A DNA stretch of 64,000 nt from Candidatus Kaistella beijingensis (GCF_020084865.1 NZ_CP071953.1:1674001-1738000), one strand, 5' to 3'; counted from the stretch's first letter, positions 1-8,481 are shown. Made by a program: numbers and translations. The notes: generated by a model not told the origin, from the letters alone.

Positions 1-63
1 GAAAGATTGATGGCTGTTCCGCATGCAACTTTGAGTATTGAGGCGAAGAATATGCAACGCTAA
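1..63 (+). CDS. C-terminal end of a TraR/DksA-like zinc-finger regulator (partial)
   Basis: Only the last 20 codons and the TAA stop are in the window. The frame reads RLMAVPHATLSIEAK near its end, which resembles the C-terminal tail of DksA/TraR-family RNA polymerase-binding proteins, where a short helix follows the zinc finger. In flavobacteria such a gene commonly lies between ileS and lspA, and lspA follows here at 704, which supports the call. The zinc-binding cysteines lie outside the window, so the assignment rests on tail similarity and gene order only. Confidence 0.55.
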   Translation, partial: ERLMAVPHATLSIEAKNMQR

Positions 64-81
64 ATTTGTACTACGTACGAT

Positions 82-140
82 GTAAAATGTACAATGTATA
101 ATGTGTTTTCAGAAAATGCATTGTACTTTGTACATTTTAC
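82..140. repeat. Intergenic imperfect hairpin (21-bp arms)
   Basis: Arms at 82-102 and 120-140 pair at 19 of 21 positions across a 17-nt loop. Each arm is made of near-repeated words such as TGTAcAATGTA. It lies between the DksA-like gene end and a small membrane protein, has no U-tract, and resembles the other word-like palindromes in this window (640-700, 45931-46002). Confidence 0.7.
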
Positions 141-157
141 TTTATACAGAAAAATCA

Positions 158-400
158 ATGAACACCATTCTTATTCTACTTGCAATCCTGGTGATTTTCG
201 CTTACTTTTTCAGAAGAGAAATCAAAGAAAAAGTGGCTCCCAATAAGGAGAAAAATTACACGATTGACGATAAATTCAATGCTGATAAAGTTTCCCGACA
301 AAAAGAAATCGACCAACTTTTAAGCAAAATCGGAAAAAACGGTTTGGATGATTTGTCGGAAAAGGACAGAAAAAGATTGGATGAATTGTCGAAAATGTAG
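158..400 (+). CDS. Small single-pass membrane protein with DUF6576-like tail
   Basis: An 80-residue protein with one hydrophobic N-terminal helix (about residues 3-18), a basic stretch directly after it, and a charged soluble tail. The tail (LLSKIGKNGLDDLSEKDRKR) resembles the short helical DUF6576 motif seen at the C-terminus of Bacteroidota rhomboid proteases, which ends in a 'glycine-xx-L-s-e-x-x-k-x-x-L' helix. The ATG at 158 is chosen because the upstream in-frame extension to 101 runs through the palindrome at 82-140. Function unknown; probably held in the inner membrane by its N-terminal helix. Confidence 0.6.
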   Translation: MNTILILLAILVIFAYFFRREIKEKVAPNKEKNYTIDDKFNADKVSRQKEIDQLLSKIGKNGLDDLSEKDRKRLDELSKM

Positions 401-465
401 TTTAGACTTTTAGAAAAAAGAGTAAAGAAAAAAGACGAATGCAACTCGTCATAAAAATCAAAAAA

Positions 466-624
466 ATGGAATCACTCATCGTTCACCCAAAAAACCAAAT
501 GGAACTGAATGCGCTGAAAAGCACATTGAAGGAAATGGGAATAAAATTTGAAAAATTTCACACCAGAAACGCCAAAACCGAGACGAAACCAGTTGTGAAA
601 AAAGAAAACAAACCTAAAAAATAA
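466..624 (+). CDS. Small DUF2683-like protein (antitoxin-type fold)
   Basis: A 52-residue protein. Its first 30 residues (SLIVHPKNQMELNALKSTLK) match the pattern of small Bacteroidota proteins annotated DUF2683: a beta strand, a 'pK...ql.alk..lk.l.i.fe' helix, then a lysine-rich disordered tail. Such proteins often act as antitoxin-like components, but no toxin gene follows here. The ATG at 466 is preferred over one at 439 because it matches the usual family N-terminus (MESL/MESI). It ends in a Lys-rich tail (residues 39-52). Confidence 0.5.
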   Translation: MESLIVHPKNQMELNALKSTLKEMGIKFEKFHTRNAKTETKPVVKKENKPKK

Positions 625-641
625 TTTCAGAAACGAGATTT

Positions 642-698
642 CAGACATCATAAATCAGACCTTTTCGTCTGATATCTGACATCTGACATCTGACATCT
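642..698. repeat. Palindrome with 7-bp tandem word (atctgac)
   Basis: The sequence at 642-660 pairs at 15 of 19 positions with 667-685. The right arm then continues as three tandem copies of the heptamer atctgac (about 674-694). It lies directly upstream of lspA and belongs to the same word-like repeat class as 82-140 and 45931-46002. Confidence 0.6.
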
Positions 699-703
699 AT
701 ACT

Positions 704-1351
704 ATGAAAAAAATCGCACTCATCACCTTCATCATACTTTTAATCGACCAAGTTTCAAAATTTTATATCAAAACACATTTCCAATTGGGAGAAAGCGTTC
801 CCGTTTTCGGACAGGATTGGTTTCGACTGACTTTCGTGGAAAATCCGGGAATGGCTTATGGTTTTCATTTCGGCGGATTGATTGGGAAATATTTCCTCGT
901 TATCGTGCGAATATTTCTGATTGGAGGAATGGTTTACATTTTTAATAAATGGCTGAAAGAAGGAAGAACAACCAATTATCTGCTCATTCCAATGGCGATG
1001 ATTTTTGCCGGAGCCATCGGAAATTTAATCGACGGAATGTTTTACGGACTCATTTTCGACAGCGGAACTGTTTACGACGAAGGCATCAATCGTTGGATTG
1101 AATATGGCGGTGTTTCGAAAGTGGTTTCTTTTGGTGAAGGTTATTCGCATTTTATGAAAGGTTGCGTAGTTGACATGCTTCATTTTCCGTTGGTGGATTG
1201 GAATGTTCCCGAAAGCTTCCCCATTATCGGGGGAAAACACATTGAGTTTTTCAAATACATTTTCAACGTGGCAGATTCTGCGATTACAGTTGGAGCGGCT
1301 TTATTGCTAATTTTCAGAAAGAAGGCTTTCCCGAACGGATTGGATTTTTAA
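704..1351 (+). CDS. lspA: Lipoprotein signal peptidase (signal peptidase II)
   Basis: Inner-membrane aspartyl protease that removes signal peptides from prolipoproteins after diacylglyceryl transfer. At 215 residues it is longer than typical LspA (about 160). The first conserved block VENPGMAYG (residues 45-53) is present. The two catalytic Asp positions are seen at D110 (GNLID) and D191 (FNVADS), and VVDMLHF (155-161) precedes the second. The extra roughly 50 residues lie between the two catalytic Asp residues, in the periplasmic loop region, an enlargement common in Bacteroidota. Several lipoproteins in this window are expected substrates. Confidence 0.95.
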   Translation: MKKIALITFIILLIDQVSKFYIKTHFQLGESVPVFGQDWFRLTFVENPGMAYGFHFGGLIGKYFLVIVRIFLIGGMVYIFNKWLKEGRTTNYLLIPMAMIFAGAIGNLIDGMFYGLIFDSGTVYDEGINRWIEYGGVSKVVSFGEGYSHFMKGCVVDMLHFPLVDWNVPESFPIIGGKHIEFFKYIFNVADSAITVGAALLLIFRKKAFPNGLDF

Positions 1352-1363
1352 AGTATCATTATT

Positions 1364-2305
1364 TTGAAGGTATCCGTCATCATACCCGTTTATAATGCCG
1401 AAAAATATGTCGCTCAAGCCGTAGAATCTGCCTTACAATTTGACGAAGTTTCGGAAGTGATTTTGGTAGAAGATAAATCGCCGGATAACGCTTTGGAAGT
1501 TTGTAAAAAGTTGGCGGAAAAATACGATCGCGTTCAACTTTTCCAACATGCAGACAAAGGCAATCACGGAGCTGGACCCACAAGAAATTTAGGCCTGGAA
1601 AAAGCAACAGGCGACTTCATCGCATTTTTGGATGCAGATGATTATTACTTGCCAAATCGTTTCGACGCCGAAAAAGAGCTCTTCAAAAATCCGGAAGTAG
1701 AAGGAGTTTATGGAGCTTTAGGAGTTCATTATTACTCGGAAAAAGCGAAAGAGCAGAATTATCCAATTTTTGGAGATCGGTTAACAACCGTGTATAAAAT
1801 CCATCCTCCGGAAAATGTTTTTCGCGGGCAATTGGGAATGCTCGGAAGTTTCGGCTTGTTCAGTATTGATTGTTTGACCATTCGGAAATCGGCTTTGGAT
1901 CAAAAATTATCGCCTTTTTTCAAAACCAATTTACGTTTGCATCAAGACACGGAATTTTTATTCCGTCTTTCCTATTACTTGAAACTTTACCCGGGAATTT
2001 TGGAGAAGCCGGTTGCTGTTCGCGGCGTGCATGAAGAAAACCGAATTACCAAAGTGGATTCTAAGAAAATAAAACCTTCTACCACAAAGGTTTTGCTTTG
2101 GAAAGAAATTGAAAAATGGGCAGAAAACGAACCTGCAATTCCGAGTGACATCAAACTTCACATCCAAAGAATGCATCGGAGTTTTGAAATTGCAAATGCT
2201 TCTTCTGTTAAAAAATGGGGAATGATTTTGAAGTATCTGATCACGGATTTTCAGAGTATTCGGTCGGGATTGTACAATGTTAACTTTAGGAAAGACTTTA
2301 GATAA
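1364..2305 (+). CDS. Family 2 glycosyltransferase
   Basis: A 313-residue GT-A fold glycosyltransferase expected at the cytoplasmic face of the membrane. The N-terminal nucleotide-binding strand VSVIIPVYNAEKYV is typical of GT2, the acidic residue VEDKSPDNA follows, and the metal-binding DxD-type motif is AFLDADDYYLP. The start is a TTG codon immediately before KVSVII, since no ATG lies between the lspA stop and the conserved N-terminus. It begins 12 bases after lspA and opens the glycan locus. The sugar donor and acceptor cannot be read from sequence. Confidence 0.9.
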   Translation: MKVSVIIPVYNAEKYVAQAVESALQFDEVSEVILVEDKSPDNALEVCKKLAEKYDRVQLFQHADKGNHGAGPTRNLGLEKATGDFIAFLDADDYYLPNRFDAEKELFKNPEVEGVYGALGVHYYSEKAKEQNYPIFGDRLTTVYKIHPPENVFRGQLGMLGSFGLFSIDCLTIRKSALDQKLSPFFKTNLRLHQDTEFLFRLSYYLKLYPGILEKPVAVRGVHEENRITKVDSKKIKPSTTKVLLWKEIEKWAENEPAIPSDIKLHIQRMHRSFEIANASSVKKWGMILKYLITDFQSIRSGLYNVNFRKDFR

Positions 2306-2308
2306 GGA

Positions 2309-3388
2309 ATGGCTCGTAAAGATTTACATTGGCTCTTAATTCCTTTTTTGGTCATTATCAGTTCATTTCTAGGAATTTGGTTTAACCCCAGTTTTGGAGT
2401 CAGTACAGACAGTCGGTATTATTTCAAAATTGCAGAAAACTTACCCAAGATTAGCGAGAGCACTTTTCCAATCTTCTATCCATTGATTCTGAAGGTATTC
2501 AACCTCGTGTTTGATGACTTTTTGATTACTTCTAAAGTTGTACCTTTCATTTCTATTGTTTTTATTTATCTATTTACGTGGAAGAAGAATTTCTTCTGGA
2601 AGGAATTTTGGTTCATATTTTCATTGCCCAGTTTGGTATTCTGCTACTTTTGGTCTTGGTCGGAAACTGTTTTTTTGGTGCTTCTGCTACTGTTTGTGTA
2701 TTTTAACCATCGATTTCTGGAAGAAAAAAAAGAATCCAGCTACGTTATAATCAACACCTTAGTTCTGTTTTTACTTTTCCTGACGAAATATTCAGCTCTT
2801 TTTGTTGTATTTGGATATACAGTCTTCTCAATCCTTCAATGGTTACAAAATCGACAAATTGGAACTAGAATGCTGATTTCTGCTATAATCATTTGCATTC
2901 TAGTTCTCTTATATTTATTTTTTAATTATTTTCAAACGGGGTATTTCACCGGTCCACGAGGAGCTCCAGATTTTGGCAAAAAAAATATCACCTATTCTAT
3001 TTTTAATGTTTTTTACTCCACAAATCCAATTATTCACACCAGAAGTTTCCTTGGGCTAAAAGTGAATTATTTTGCTTTGTTTTTGATTACCGCAGCTTTG
3101 CATCTCGCAATTTGGATCTTCTTTGAAAAGAAAAAATTAAAGATTAAGTCAATCAGCTGGCTACTAATAACTTGCTCATTATCTTTTTTAACGTTCACTA
3201 TCATTTCCTATTTCACTACGAATATTGATGATTTGGGAGCAAGGCTTCTACTGCCATTTGTATTTCTGTATTATGTAACGATTGTTTTTATCAAAGGGAA
3301 TTTTAATAAAATTAACACTTACCTGTTTTACATTGCATTGAGTTCGATAATCATCAACTTATTAAACCTAGCGAAAATATTCGCTTAA
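2309..3388 (+). CDS. Polytopic membrane protein, GT-C glycosyltransferase-like
   Basis: A 359-residue integral membrane protein with roughly nine or ten hydrophobic helices and almost no soluble domain. After the first helix it has a periplasmic-loop stretch with DSRYYFKIAENL, resembling the acidic first-loop motif of GT-C enzymes (PMT/ArnT-like, which use polyprenyl-phosphate sugars). It starts three bases after the preceding glycosyltransferase, so the two are very likely co-transcribed. An alternative is a polymerase-like (Wzy) protein; length and topology do not exclude it. Confidence 0.6.
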   Translation: MARKDLHWLLIPFLVIISSFLGIWFNPSFGVSTDSRYYFKIAENLPKISESTFPIFYPLILKVFNLVFDDFLITSKVVPFISIVFIYLFTWKKNFFWKEFWFIFSLPSLVFCYFWSWSETVFLVLLLLFVYFNHRFLEEKKESSYVIINTLVLFLLFLTKYSALFVVFGYTVFSILQWLQNRQIGTRMLISAIIICILVLLYLFFNYFQTGYFTGPRGAPDFGKKNITYSIFNVFYSTNPIIHTRSFLGLKVNYFALFLITAALHLAIWIFFEKKKLKIKSISWLLITCSLSFLTFTIISYFTTNIDDLGARLLLPFVFLYYVTIVFIKGNFNKINTYLFYIALSSIIINLLNLAKIFA

Positions 3389-3435
3389 TATAGTGTTCTG
3401 AAATGTAGATTTGGTAAAAGTGAACCAATATGCAG

Positions 3436-3457
3436 CATAAAATGTTGCAATTTTATG
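3436..3457. terminator. Weak hairpin between convergent genes
   Basis: An 8-bp perfect A+T-rich stem (cataaaat / attttatg) lies in the 83-bp gap between two convergent genes. There is no long U-tract, so a terminator role is only suggested by position. Confidence 0.3.
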
Positions 3458-3471
3458 TGAAAAGAGTTTAT

Positions 3472-4365
3472 TTAAGGTTTAAAATAAGTCTGTAAACTAT
3501 CGTTCAACATTTTGGTAAATTCCCTGCCCGAATCTTTTTGAAGATGATTCCCATCAAGATAATTAAAGGCATCTCCCGAATCACTAAAATCAATAAATTT
3601 TACACCATTTAAAGTAGCAATTTGCTTCATCAAACCATTAAACTCCGGTGAATAACGTTCTTCAATCTGATGCATTGCAGTGCTTTGGGGCAAACGAACT
3701 AAAATTACTTTACCGTGATCTTTCAAGAAAGCAATCATTTCATTAAGGCGTGAAATCCGATTTTGTGAAACGCCATATTCTTTTGCGTAGGAACGGTACG
3801 AAGACAGCTTTTCCTCCACATTTTTTTGATACTCTTTTTCCGAATTAAAGGTGATGTTCAGTTCCAGCCAACCGTCATTGTTCAAATACATTTTACCTTT
3901 GTATTTAGAATCTCTCGTTGAATAAATATTAAACCAGCTTTTATGATAATTTGTAAGCAGATAGTCATAATTCGGGTTAAGATTGAAGAAATGTAATTTA
4001 CCAAGCATCCCTTTTTTTTCAGGTTCTGAATGCAGGTCGTTCTTGTGATTAGAAACACTCCATGGATCAACGGTAATGATGAAATTTCCGGCTTTTGTGT
4101 CGGGCTTTATTTTTTCCTGAACTGCTTTCAAATAAGTTTCGCCATACGGTGAATCAAAAATTGTAAAAGAAAAATTGTAGAAGTTTTCACCATTCAGCGA
4201 CTTTAGGTATGTTGGTTGAACTCCTTGTGCCGCGCGCGAATTTCCTAAAATGAGGTTGCTCTGCTTGGGGGATGTAAATCTTCGATAGAAAGTATCGGTG
4301 TTTCCACCCGCAAAACTTCCCAGAAATAAATGAAGGGCAATAACAGGGACTAGCCAAACGAGCAT
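3472..4365 (-). CDS. SGNH/AlgX-DltD-like partner of the MBOAT acyltransferase
   Basis: A 297-residue protein with one N-terminal membrane helix (residues 1-16) and a predicted periplasmic domain. It carries LILGNSRAAQG in the position of the nucleophile block of SGNH hydrolases, and YLDGNHL near the C-terminus, matching the D-x-x-H catalytic block. This arrangement, and its place just downstream of an MBOAT gene, mirrors DltB/DltD and AlgI/AlgX-AlgJ pairs that move acyl groups across the membrane onto surface glycans. ATG 4365 is chosen over TTG 4374. The transferred group is unknown; acetyl is the default expectation. Confidence 0.65.
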   Translation of the reverse strand: MLVWLVPVIALHLFLGSFAGGNTDTFYRRFTSPKQSNLILGNSRAAQGVQPTYLKSLNGENFYNFSFTIFDSPYGETYLKAVQEKIKPDTKAGNFIITVDPWSVSNHKNDLHSEPEKKGMLGKLHFFNLNPNYDYLLTNYHKSWFNIYSTRDSKYKGKMYLNNDGWLELNITFNSEKEYQKNVEEKLSSYRSYAKEYGVSQNRISRLNEMIAFLKDHGKVILVRLPQSTAMHQIEERYSPEFNGLMKQIATLNGVKFIDFSDSGDAFNYLDGNHLQKDSGREFTKMLNDSLQTYFKP

Positions 4366-4388
4366 TTTCAACAAAACTTTTTCATTAT

Positions 4389-5822
4389 TTAAAATTGAAA
4401 ATAAATAAATTCGTTACTGCCAAAATTGGCATATCTGATGATGAGATAAATCACTGCCGCATAAATAAATCTTCGAAGCCAAACATGATATCGTTCAACT
4501 TCCAAACCGTGCTCCTGTGTTCGGTTGAACCACTCCAAAATCAGCATTACCCCAATCAAGAAAAATTCTTTAAACGGCAAAGATTTCGGAATGGTAAATA
4601 AACTTTCGCTGAAAATATTTCTGATGTAAGCTAAAGCTGAAGTCATATTTTCGGCACGGAAAAAAATCCACGCGAAACAGGTTAAAGCAAATGTAAGTAG
4701 TATGCTAAAGGCATCTCTAAAAGTTGGAATGAGTTTTCCCATTGCCACGGTTTCCAAATGGTGCCGGTTTTTTTCGCGGATCAGCAGCGGCAGAAAAAAC
4801 AAGGCGTTTAGTCCGCCCCAGACAATAAACGTCCAGTTTGCACCATGCCAAAACCCACTCACTAGAAAAATGATGAAAGTGTTTCTAATTTTCATCCACA
4901 TTCCACCCTTACTTCCGCCGAGAGGAATATAGAGGTAATCACGAAACCAAGATGACAGCGAAATATGCCACCTTCTCCAAAATTCGGCAATATCTCTTGA
5001 GAAATAGGGATATGCAAAATTTCGTAGTAACCGAATTCCAAATAGTCTCGAAGTTCCCAAAGCAATATCAGAATATCCCGAAAAATCCCCATAAATCTGG
5101 AACGCAAAAAGTACTGCGCCCATTACAAGGCGACTTGCAGGTTCATGCTCGTAATTTGAAAATATTTCATTGACGATGGGCGCACAATTGTCTGCGATGA
5201 CCATCTTCTTAAACAGTCCCCACAAAATCTGTCGCATTCCATCGGCTGCATCTTCGTATTTAAAAAACCGGGGCGTCTTCACTTGTGGTAATAAGTGCGT
5301 TGCTCTTTCGATAGGACCTGCAACCAAAAGAGGAAAATAGCTGACAAAGAGAGCGTATTCAAAAAAAGACTTCTCCGCTGCGATTCTTTTCTTGTACACA
5401 TCAATAATATAGGAAAGTCCGTGAAATGTATAGAATGAAATTCCCACCGGTAAAATAATCTGCAAAGTCCAAACGCTTACCTTAAAGCCAAACCCCGCCA
5501 ATAATTCCGCAAAACTTTCAGCGAAAAAATTGTAGTATTTGAAAAACCCGAGAAATCCAAGATTAATACCGATGCTTAAAGTAAGCCAGAATTTGGCTGA
5601 AGATTTCGTGCTGCTTTTTTCAATTTTCAATCCAGAAACGTAATCCAGGACTATGGAAAACATGAGCAGGAACAGAAACCGCCAATCCCAACAAGCATAG
5701 AAGAAAAAGCTCGCAGCCAAAAGCATGATATTCTGCAAACGGAATTTGTTTCGGAAAACAAACCAGTACAGAAAAAAAACTATCGGTAAAAAAATGGCAA
5801 AACTGATCGAGTTAAAAAGCAT
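4389..5822 (-). CDS. MBOAT-family membrane-bound O-acyltransferase
   Basis: A 477-residue multi-pass protein that, in related systems (AlgI, DltB, PatA), passes an acyl group from a cytoplasmic donor to a periplasmic acceptor. Conserved MBOAT blocks are clear: FWRRWHISLSSWFRDYLYIP and SGFWHGANWTFIVWGG, the latter holding the invariant catalytic His. The start at 5822 (MLFNSISFAIFLP) fits the usual family N-terminus and leaves a 7-base gap to the upstream methyltransferase; an ATG at 5858 would overlap that gene. It is followed by the SGNH-like gene after 23 bases. Confidence 0.92.
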   Translation of the reverse strand: MLFNSISFAIFLPIVFFLYWFVFRNKFRLQNIMLLAASFFFYACWDWRFLFLLMFSIVLDYVSGLKIEKSSTKSSAKFWLTLSIGINLGFLGFFKYYNFFAESFAELLAGFGFKVSVWTLQIILPVGISFYTFHGLSYIIDVYKKRIAAEKSFFEYALFVSYFPLLVAGPIERATHLLPQVKTPRFFKYEDAADGMRQILWGLFKKMVIADNCAPIVNEIFSNYEHEPASRLVMGAVLFAFQIYGDFSGYSDIALGTSRLFGIRLLRNFAYPYFSRDIAEFWRRWHISLSSWFRDYLYIPLGGSKGGMWMKIRNTFIIFLVSGFWHGANWTFIVWGGLNALFFLPLLIREKNRHHLETVAMGKLIPTFRDAFSILLTFALTCFAWIFFRAENMTSALAYIRNIFSESLFTIPKSLPFKEFFLIGVMLILEWFNRTQEHGLEVERYHVWLRRFIYAAVIYLIIRYANFGSNEFIYFQF

Positions 5823-5829
5823 AAATTTT

Positions 5830-6606
5830 CTACTGGTTCTTGATGAAAATCCCCACAAATTTACCCTCGAAATCTACAATCGTAGGATCGATCTTCATTT
5901 TTTCGCAAAAATCTTGAAATGCGGAATTATCGTTAATATCGTCGCTGATAAAAACACCGCCATTTCTTAAATGGGAGAAAAGTTGATGATATGCCCAACT
6001 CATTCCTTCATAGGCTTTGTCTGAATCATAGTGCACCACATCAAAAATTTCATTCTCCTTGAAAATCTTCGGCAGTGATTCCCGATCAGCAAACCGGAAA
6101 AGCTTCCAATTCATTTTTATATTATTTGGAACGATATAACCTACAAACTCATCACCATCCTGACCTAAATACGGCATGTCGGAACTGTATAAATTCCCGT
6201 TTCTTTGATGCAACGAAAGCAGTGCTGCAAACGAAGACCAACCATAAGCGACACCAGTTTCCAAAACATTCTGTGCGTTGGTAAATTCACAGGAATAATA
6301 AATAAGTTCCAAAGCTCCCGCTCCACCCATTTTAATGGGACATTCCCTTTCTTTCTGTTGTGCGGTTTTTAATTCAGTTGGAAATAATTCTTCAAACGAT
6401 TTCGCATTCATCCCAAAAAGTTTGTAAATCGCTTCTGATTGCGAAACCGCTTTTGAGGAAGCCCAGCTCAATGTTTTTTCCTTTCCCTTGAATGCGCTTT
6501 TTCTGTTAAAAATATTCTTGATGATTTTTCTGCCTAATTCGGGATAAAGATCCGGTCTTCGAAGATAGGCTGTAAAAGTTTTGGCAACCCTTAAAAATTC
6601 GCTCAC
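5830..6606 (-). CDS. Class I SAM-dependent methyltransferase (Methyltransf_24 type)
   Basis: A 258-residue protein. The AdoMet-binding glycine motif is VLETGVAYGWSS (about residues 113-124). The acidic motif YSSDMP follows on the next strand, and DVVHYDSDKAYEGM fits the fourth-strand region of O-methyltransferases of the macrocin/Methyltransf_24 group. It begins with a GTG codon. A -7 element lies at 6623-6630. It heads a three-gene minus-strand run with the MBOAT and SGNH-like genes, so it probably methylates a sugar or related group in the same surface glycan. Confidence 0.8.
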   Translation of the reverse strand: MSEFLRVAKTFTAYLRRPDLYPELGRKIIKNIFNRKSAFKGKEKTLSWASSKAVSQSEAIYKLFGMNAKSFEELFPTELKTAQQKERECPIKMGGAGALELIYYSCEFTNAQNVLETGVAYGWSSFAALLSLHQRNGNLYSSDMPYLGQDGDEFVGYIVPNNIKMNWKLFRFADRESLPKIFKENEIFDVVHYDSDKAYEGMSWAYHQLFSHLRNGGVFISDDINDNSAFQDFCEKMKIDPTIVDFEGKFVGIFIKNQ

Positions 6607-6622
6607 TGTGTTTTATTTGTCG

Positions 6623-6630
6623 CAAAAATA
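6623..6630 (-). promoter_or_regulatory. -7 promoter element of the methyltransferase/MBOAT run
   Basis: Minus-strand TATTTTTG followed by C, matching the Bacteroidota TAnnTTTG element, 16 nt upstream of the GTG start at 6606. Confidence 0.6.
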
Positions 6631-6688
6631 ACAAAGTCTTTTGATTTAAAGCTAGAATTTTACTGTTTATATTGAATAATTGACAGTT

Positions 6689-7510
6689 TTACAATCTTTG
6701 ATAATCTTCAAATTGCTTGTCAAAACATAATTCAAACTCGGTGGTACGCGAATCATCATTAAAAAAAGATACAAATCTGGGATCCAATGTTTTTAAATAC
6801 GATTCACTGTCGATATTTCTTATACTTGGATGGAGCATAATTTCAACAACATCATAACTTTTGCTTTCTTTCAAAAACTTGAACAGGTTACCTGTTCTAA
6901 TGTCGCAAGTATTTAACATGCAGTAAAAACCTACATTTTTATCGTCCTGATTGAAAAGAGAAAGCGTTTTCAAAAGTAACAATTTCACCACATTGCTTAA
7001 ATTGGTTGTAGAACCGTTGAATTTAATACTTTCAAAAAGATTTTCATTAATTTCCCGAACCCGTTCTATCTTATGTTTTTCTGCGAGTTTACGAACGATT
7101 TTATTGATGGAGGGAATTATGTGTACGTGCTCATGCCCATCAATATGTGATATTTTAATTCCGCTTTCTTTGATTTTCAGGATTTGGTGTTCGATCTCTT
7201 CTTCTAAAGACTTAAGCACTTTTGGAGTTTTTTTTAAAAAAAGTAATTTTACGAAAGTCCAATCAAGTTTTCCGTTTTTGGCGAGAACGTTTTCTTTAAA
7301 AATCGCTTTTCCGCAGGTTAAGGTAACGTGCACCCCAATTTTTAAATCTTTGAACTTTGGGACGAGTTGAATTGCGTCCTCAAAATATTCGGTATTCGCC
7401 ATCAAACTTGCATGCGTTAAATATCCATCAGTATTCGCTTTGAGGATTGCCTGGTTTACTCCTAAAGAAAACCCCAAATCATCGGCATTAATAATTATTT
7501 TTTTTTCCAT
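6689..7510 (-). CDS. ChbG/HpnK (YdjC)-family carbohydrate deacetylase
   Basis: A 273-residue metal-dependent deacetylase-like protein. The N-terminus has the family motif INADDLGFS (Asp-Asp metal ligands). IGVHVTLT and HIDGHEHVHIIPSI carry the conserved metal-binding His residues and base region, and MLHPS lies toward the C-terminus. Family members remove N-acetyl groups from diacetylchitobiose or from hopanoid/glycan intermediates. Here it sits inside a glycan locus, so a lipid- or polyprenyl-linked amino-sugar substrate is likely (inference). It is a monocistronic unit, divergent from the glycosyltransferase at 7644. Confidence 0.88.
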   Translation of the reverse strand: MEKKIIINADDLGFSLGVNQAILKANTDGYLTHASLMANTEYFEDAIQLVPKFKDLKIGVHVTLTCGKAIFKENVLAKNGKLDWTFVKLLFLKKTPKVLKSLEEEIEHQILKIKESGIKISHIDGHEHVHIIPSINKIVRKLAEKHKIERVREINENLFESIKFNGSTTNLSNVVKLLLLKTLSLFNQDDKNVGFYCMLNTCDIRTGNLFKFLKESKSYDVVEIMLHPSIRNIDSESYLKTLDPRFVSFFNDDSRTTEFELCFDKQFEDYQRL

Positions 7511-7608
7511 GAAAAAGTCAGGCTAAGCTAATTTCAGAAATCTATTCGGTAAGAAACCCTAAAACGGGCCCAAAATTAACCCATAAAATCTATTTTTAAA
7601 AAAGCGGT

Positions 7609-7616
7609 TATATTTG
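7609..7616 (+). promoter_or_regulatory. -7 promoter element upstream of GT2/GT4 pair
   Basis: TATATTTG followed by TGC, matching TAnnTTTG, 27 nt before the ATG at 7644. Confidence 0.65.
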
Positions 7617-7643
7617 TGCAAATTTAGCAAATAAGACCATTTA

Positions 7644-8480
7644 ATGAAATTCTCCATCCTCATTGCGAATTACAACAACGGTAAGTTTTTTCAGGACTGC
7701 TATAAAAGCATCTTGCAACAAACCTATCAAAATTGGGAGGTCGTGATTTTGGATGATGCCTCAACTGATAATTCTGTTGAAGTGATCAAAAATATAATCC
7801 AAAATGATTCCCGTTTTCGTTGGTATGAAAATGAAAAAAATGAAGGTGTTGGTTTTACAAAAGGAAAGTTAATTGAACTTGCAGAAGGCGAAATTTGCGG
7901 ATATCTGGATCCAGATGATGCCATTCTGCCCAATGCAGTGAGCGCATCCATCCAAGTTTTTCAGAAAAAAAAGGACGCAGTTCTCACCTATTCTCGCTTG
8001 GCGAAATGTGATGTAAACTTGAAGCCAATTTCAGAATTTAAAGCTGCAATGCAGGTTCCTAATGGTAATATGAACTGGTTTAACTGTCCCGTTCAAATTG
8101 CGCCTTTCGTAGGTTTCAAAAAAGCGGTTTATGAGACCTGTGAAAAGATGAATCCAGATTTGAAAATTGCGGAAGATCAAGATTTGTACTTTAAAATGTA
8201 CGAAAAAGGCAACGTATATTTTATTGATCAAACCGATTATCTTTATCGGGCGCATGCAGGTGGAATTTCACAAAACGACAACAAGCAGAAATCCTATGAA
8301 TATTTTTCTAAAGCCATTTTTCTTGCAATGAAGCGGAGAAATTTAAAGACGATCAAAGGAAAGAAAGTTCCGGAAACGTATAAAAATTCGCGGGAAATAT
8401 TTGATTTACTTGAATATCAAAATTCATTTCCACATCGGGTTTTAAAGAAGCTGAAGGTTATTTTTCAACAAGTTTTTTAA
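7644..8480 (+). CDS. Family 2 glycosyltransferase
   Basis: A 278-residue GT-A glycosyltransferase. It shows the GT2 N-terminus FSILIANYNNGKFF, the acidic residue at DDASTDNS, and a DxD-type metal site in GYLDPDDAILP. AEDQDLYFKMYEKG fits the region carrying the catalytic base (the ED motif). It is the first gene after a -7 element at 7609 and is followed one base later by a GT4 gene, so they form an operon. The specific sugar is not predictable. Confidence 0.9.
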   Translation: MKFSILIANYNNGKFFQDCYKSILQQTYQNWEVVILDDASTDNSVEVIKNIIQNDSRFRWYENEKNEGVGFTKGKLIELAEGEICGYLDPDDAILPNAVSASIQVFQKKKDAVLTYSRLAKCDVNLKPISEFKAAMQVPNGNMNWFNCPVQIAPFVGFKKAVYETCEKMNPDLKIAEDQDLYFKMYEKGNVYFIDQTDYLYRAHAGGISQNDNKQKSYEYFSKAIFLAMKRRNLKTIKGKKVPETYKNSREIFDLLEYQNSFPHRVLKKLKVIFQQVF

Positions 8481-8481
8481 G

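Noticed and set aside
6951..7370. 139-residue plus-strand frame
   Set aside because: Opposite the ChbG-like deacetylase, whose motifs are complete on minus.
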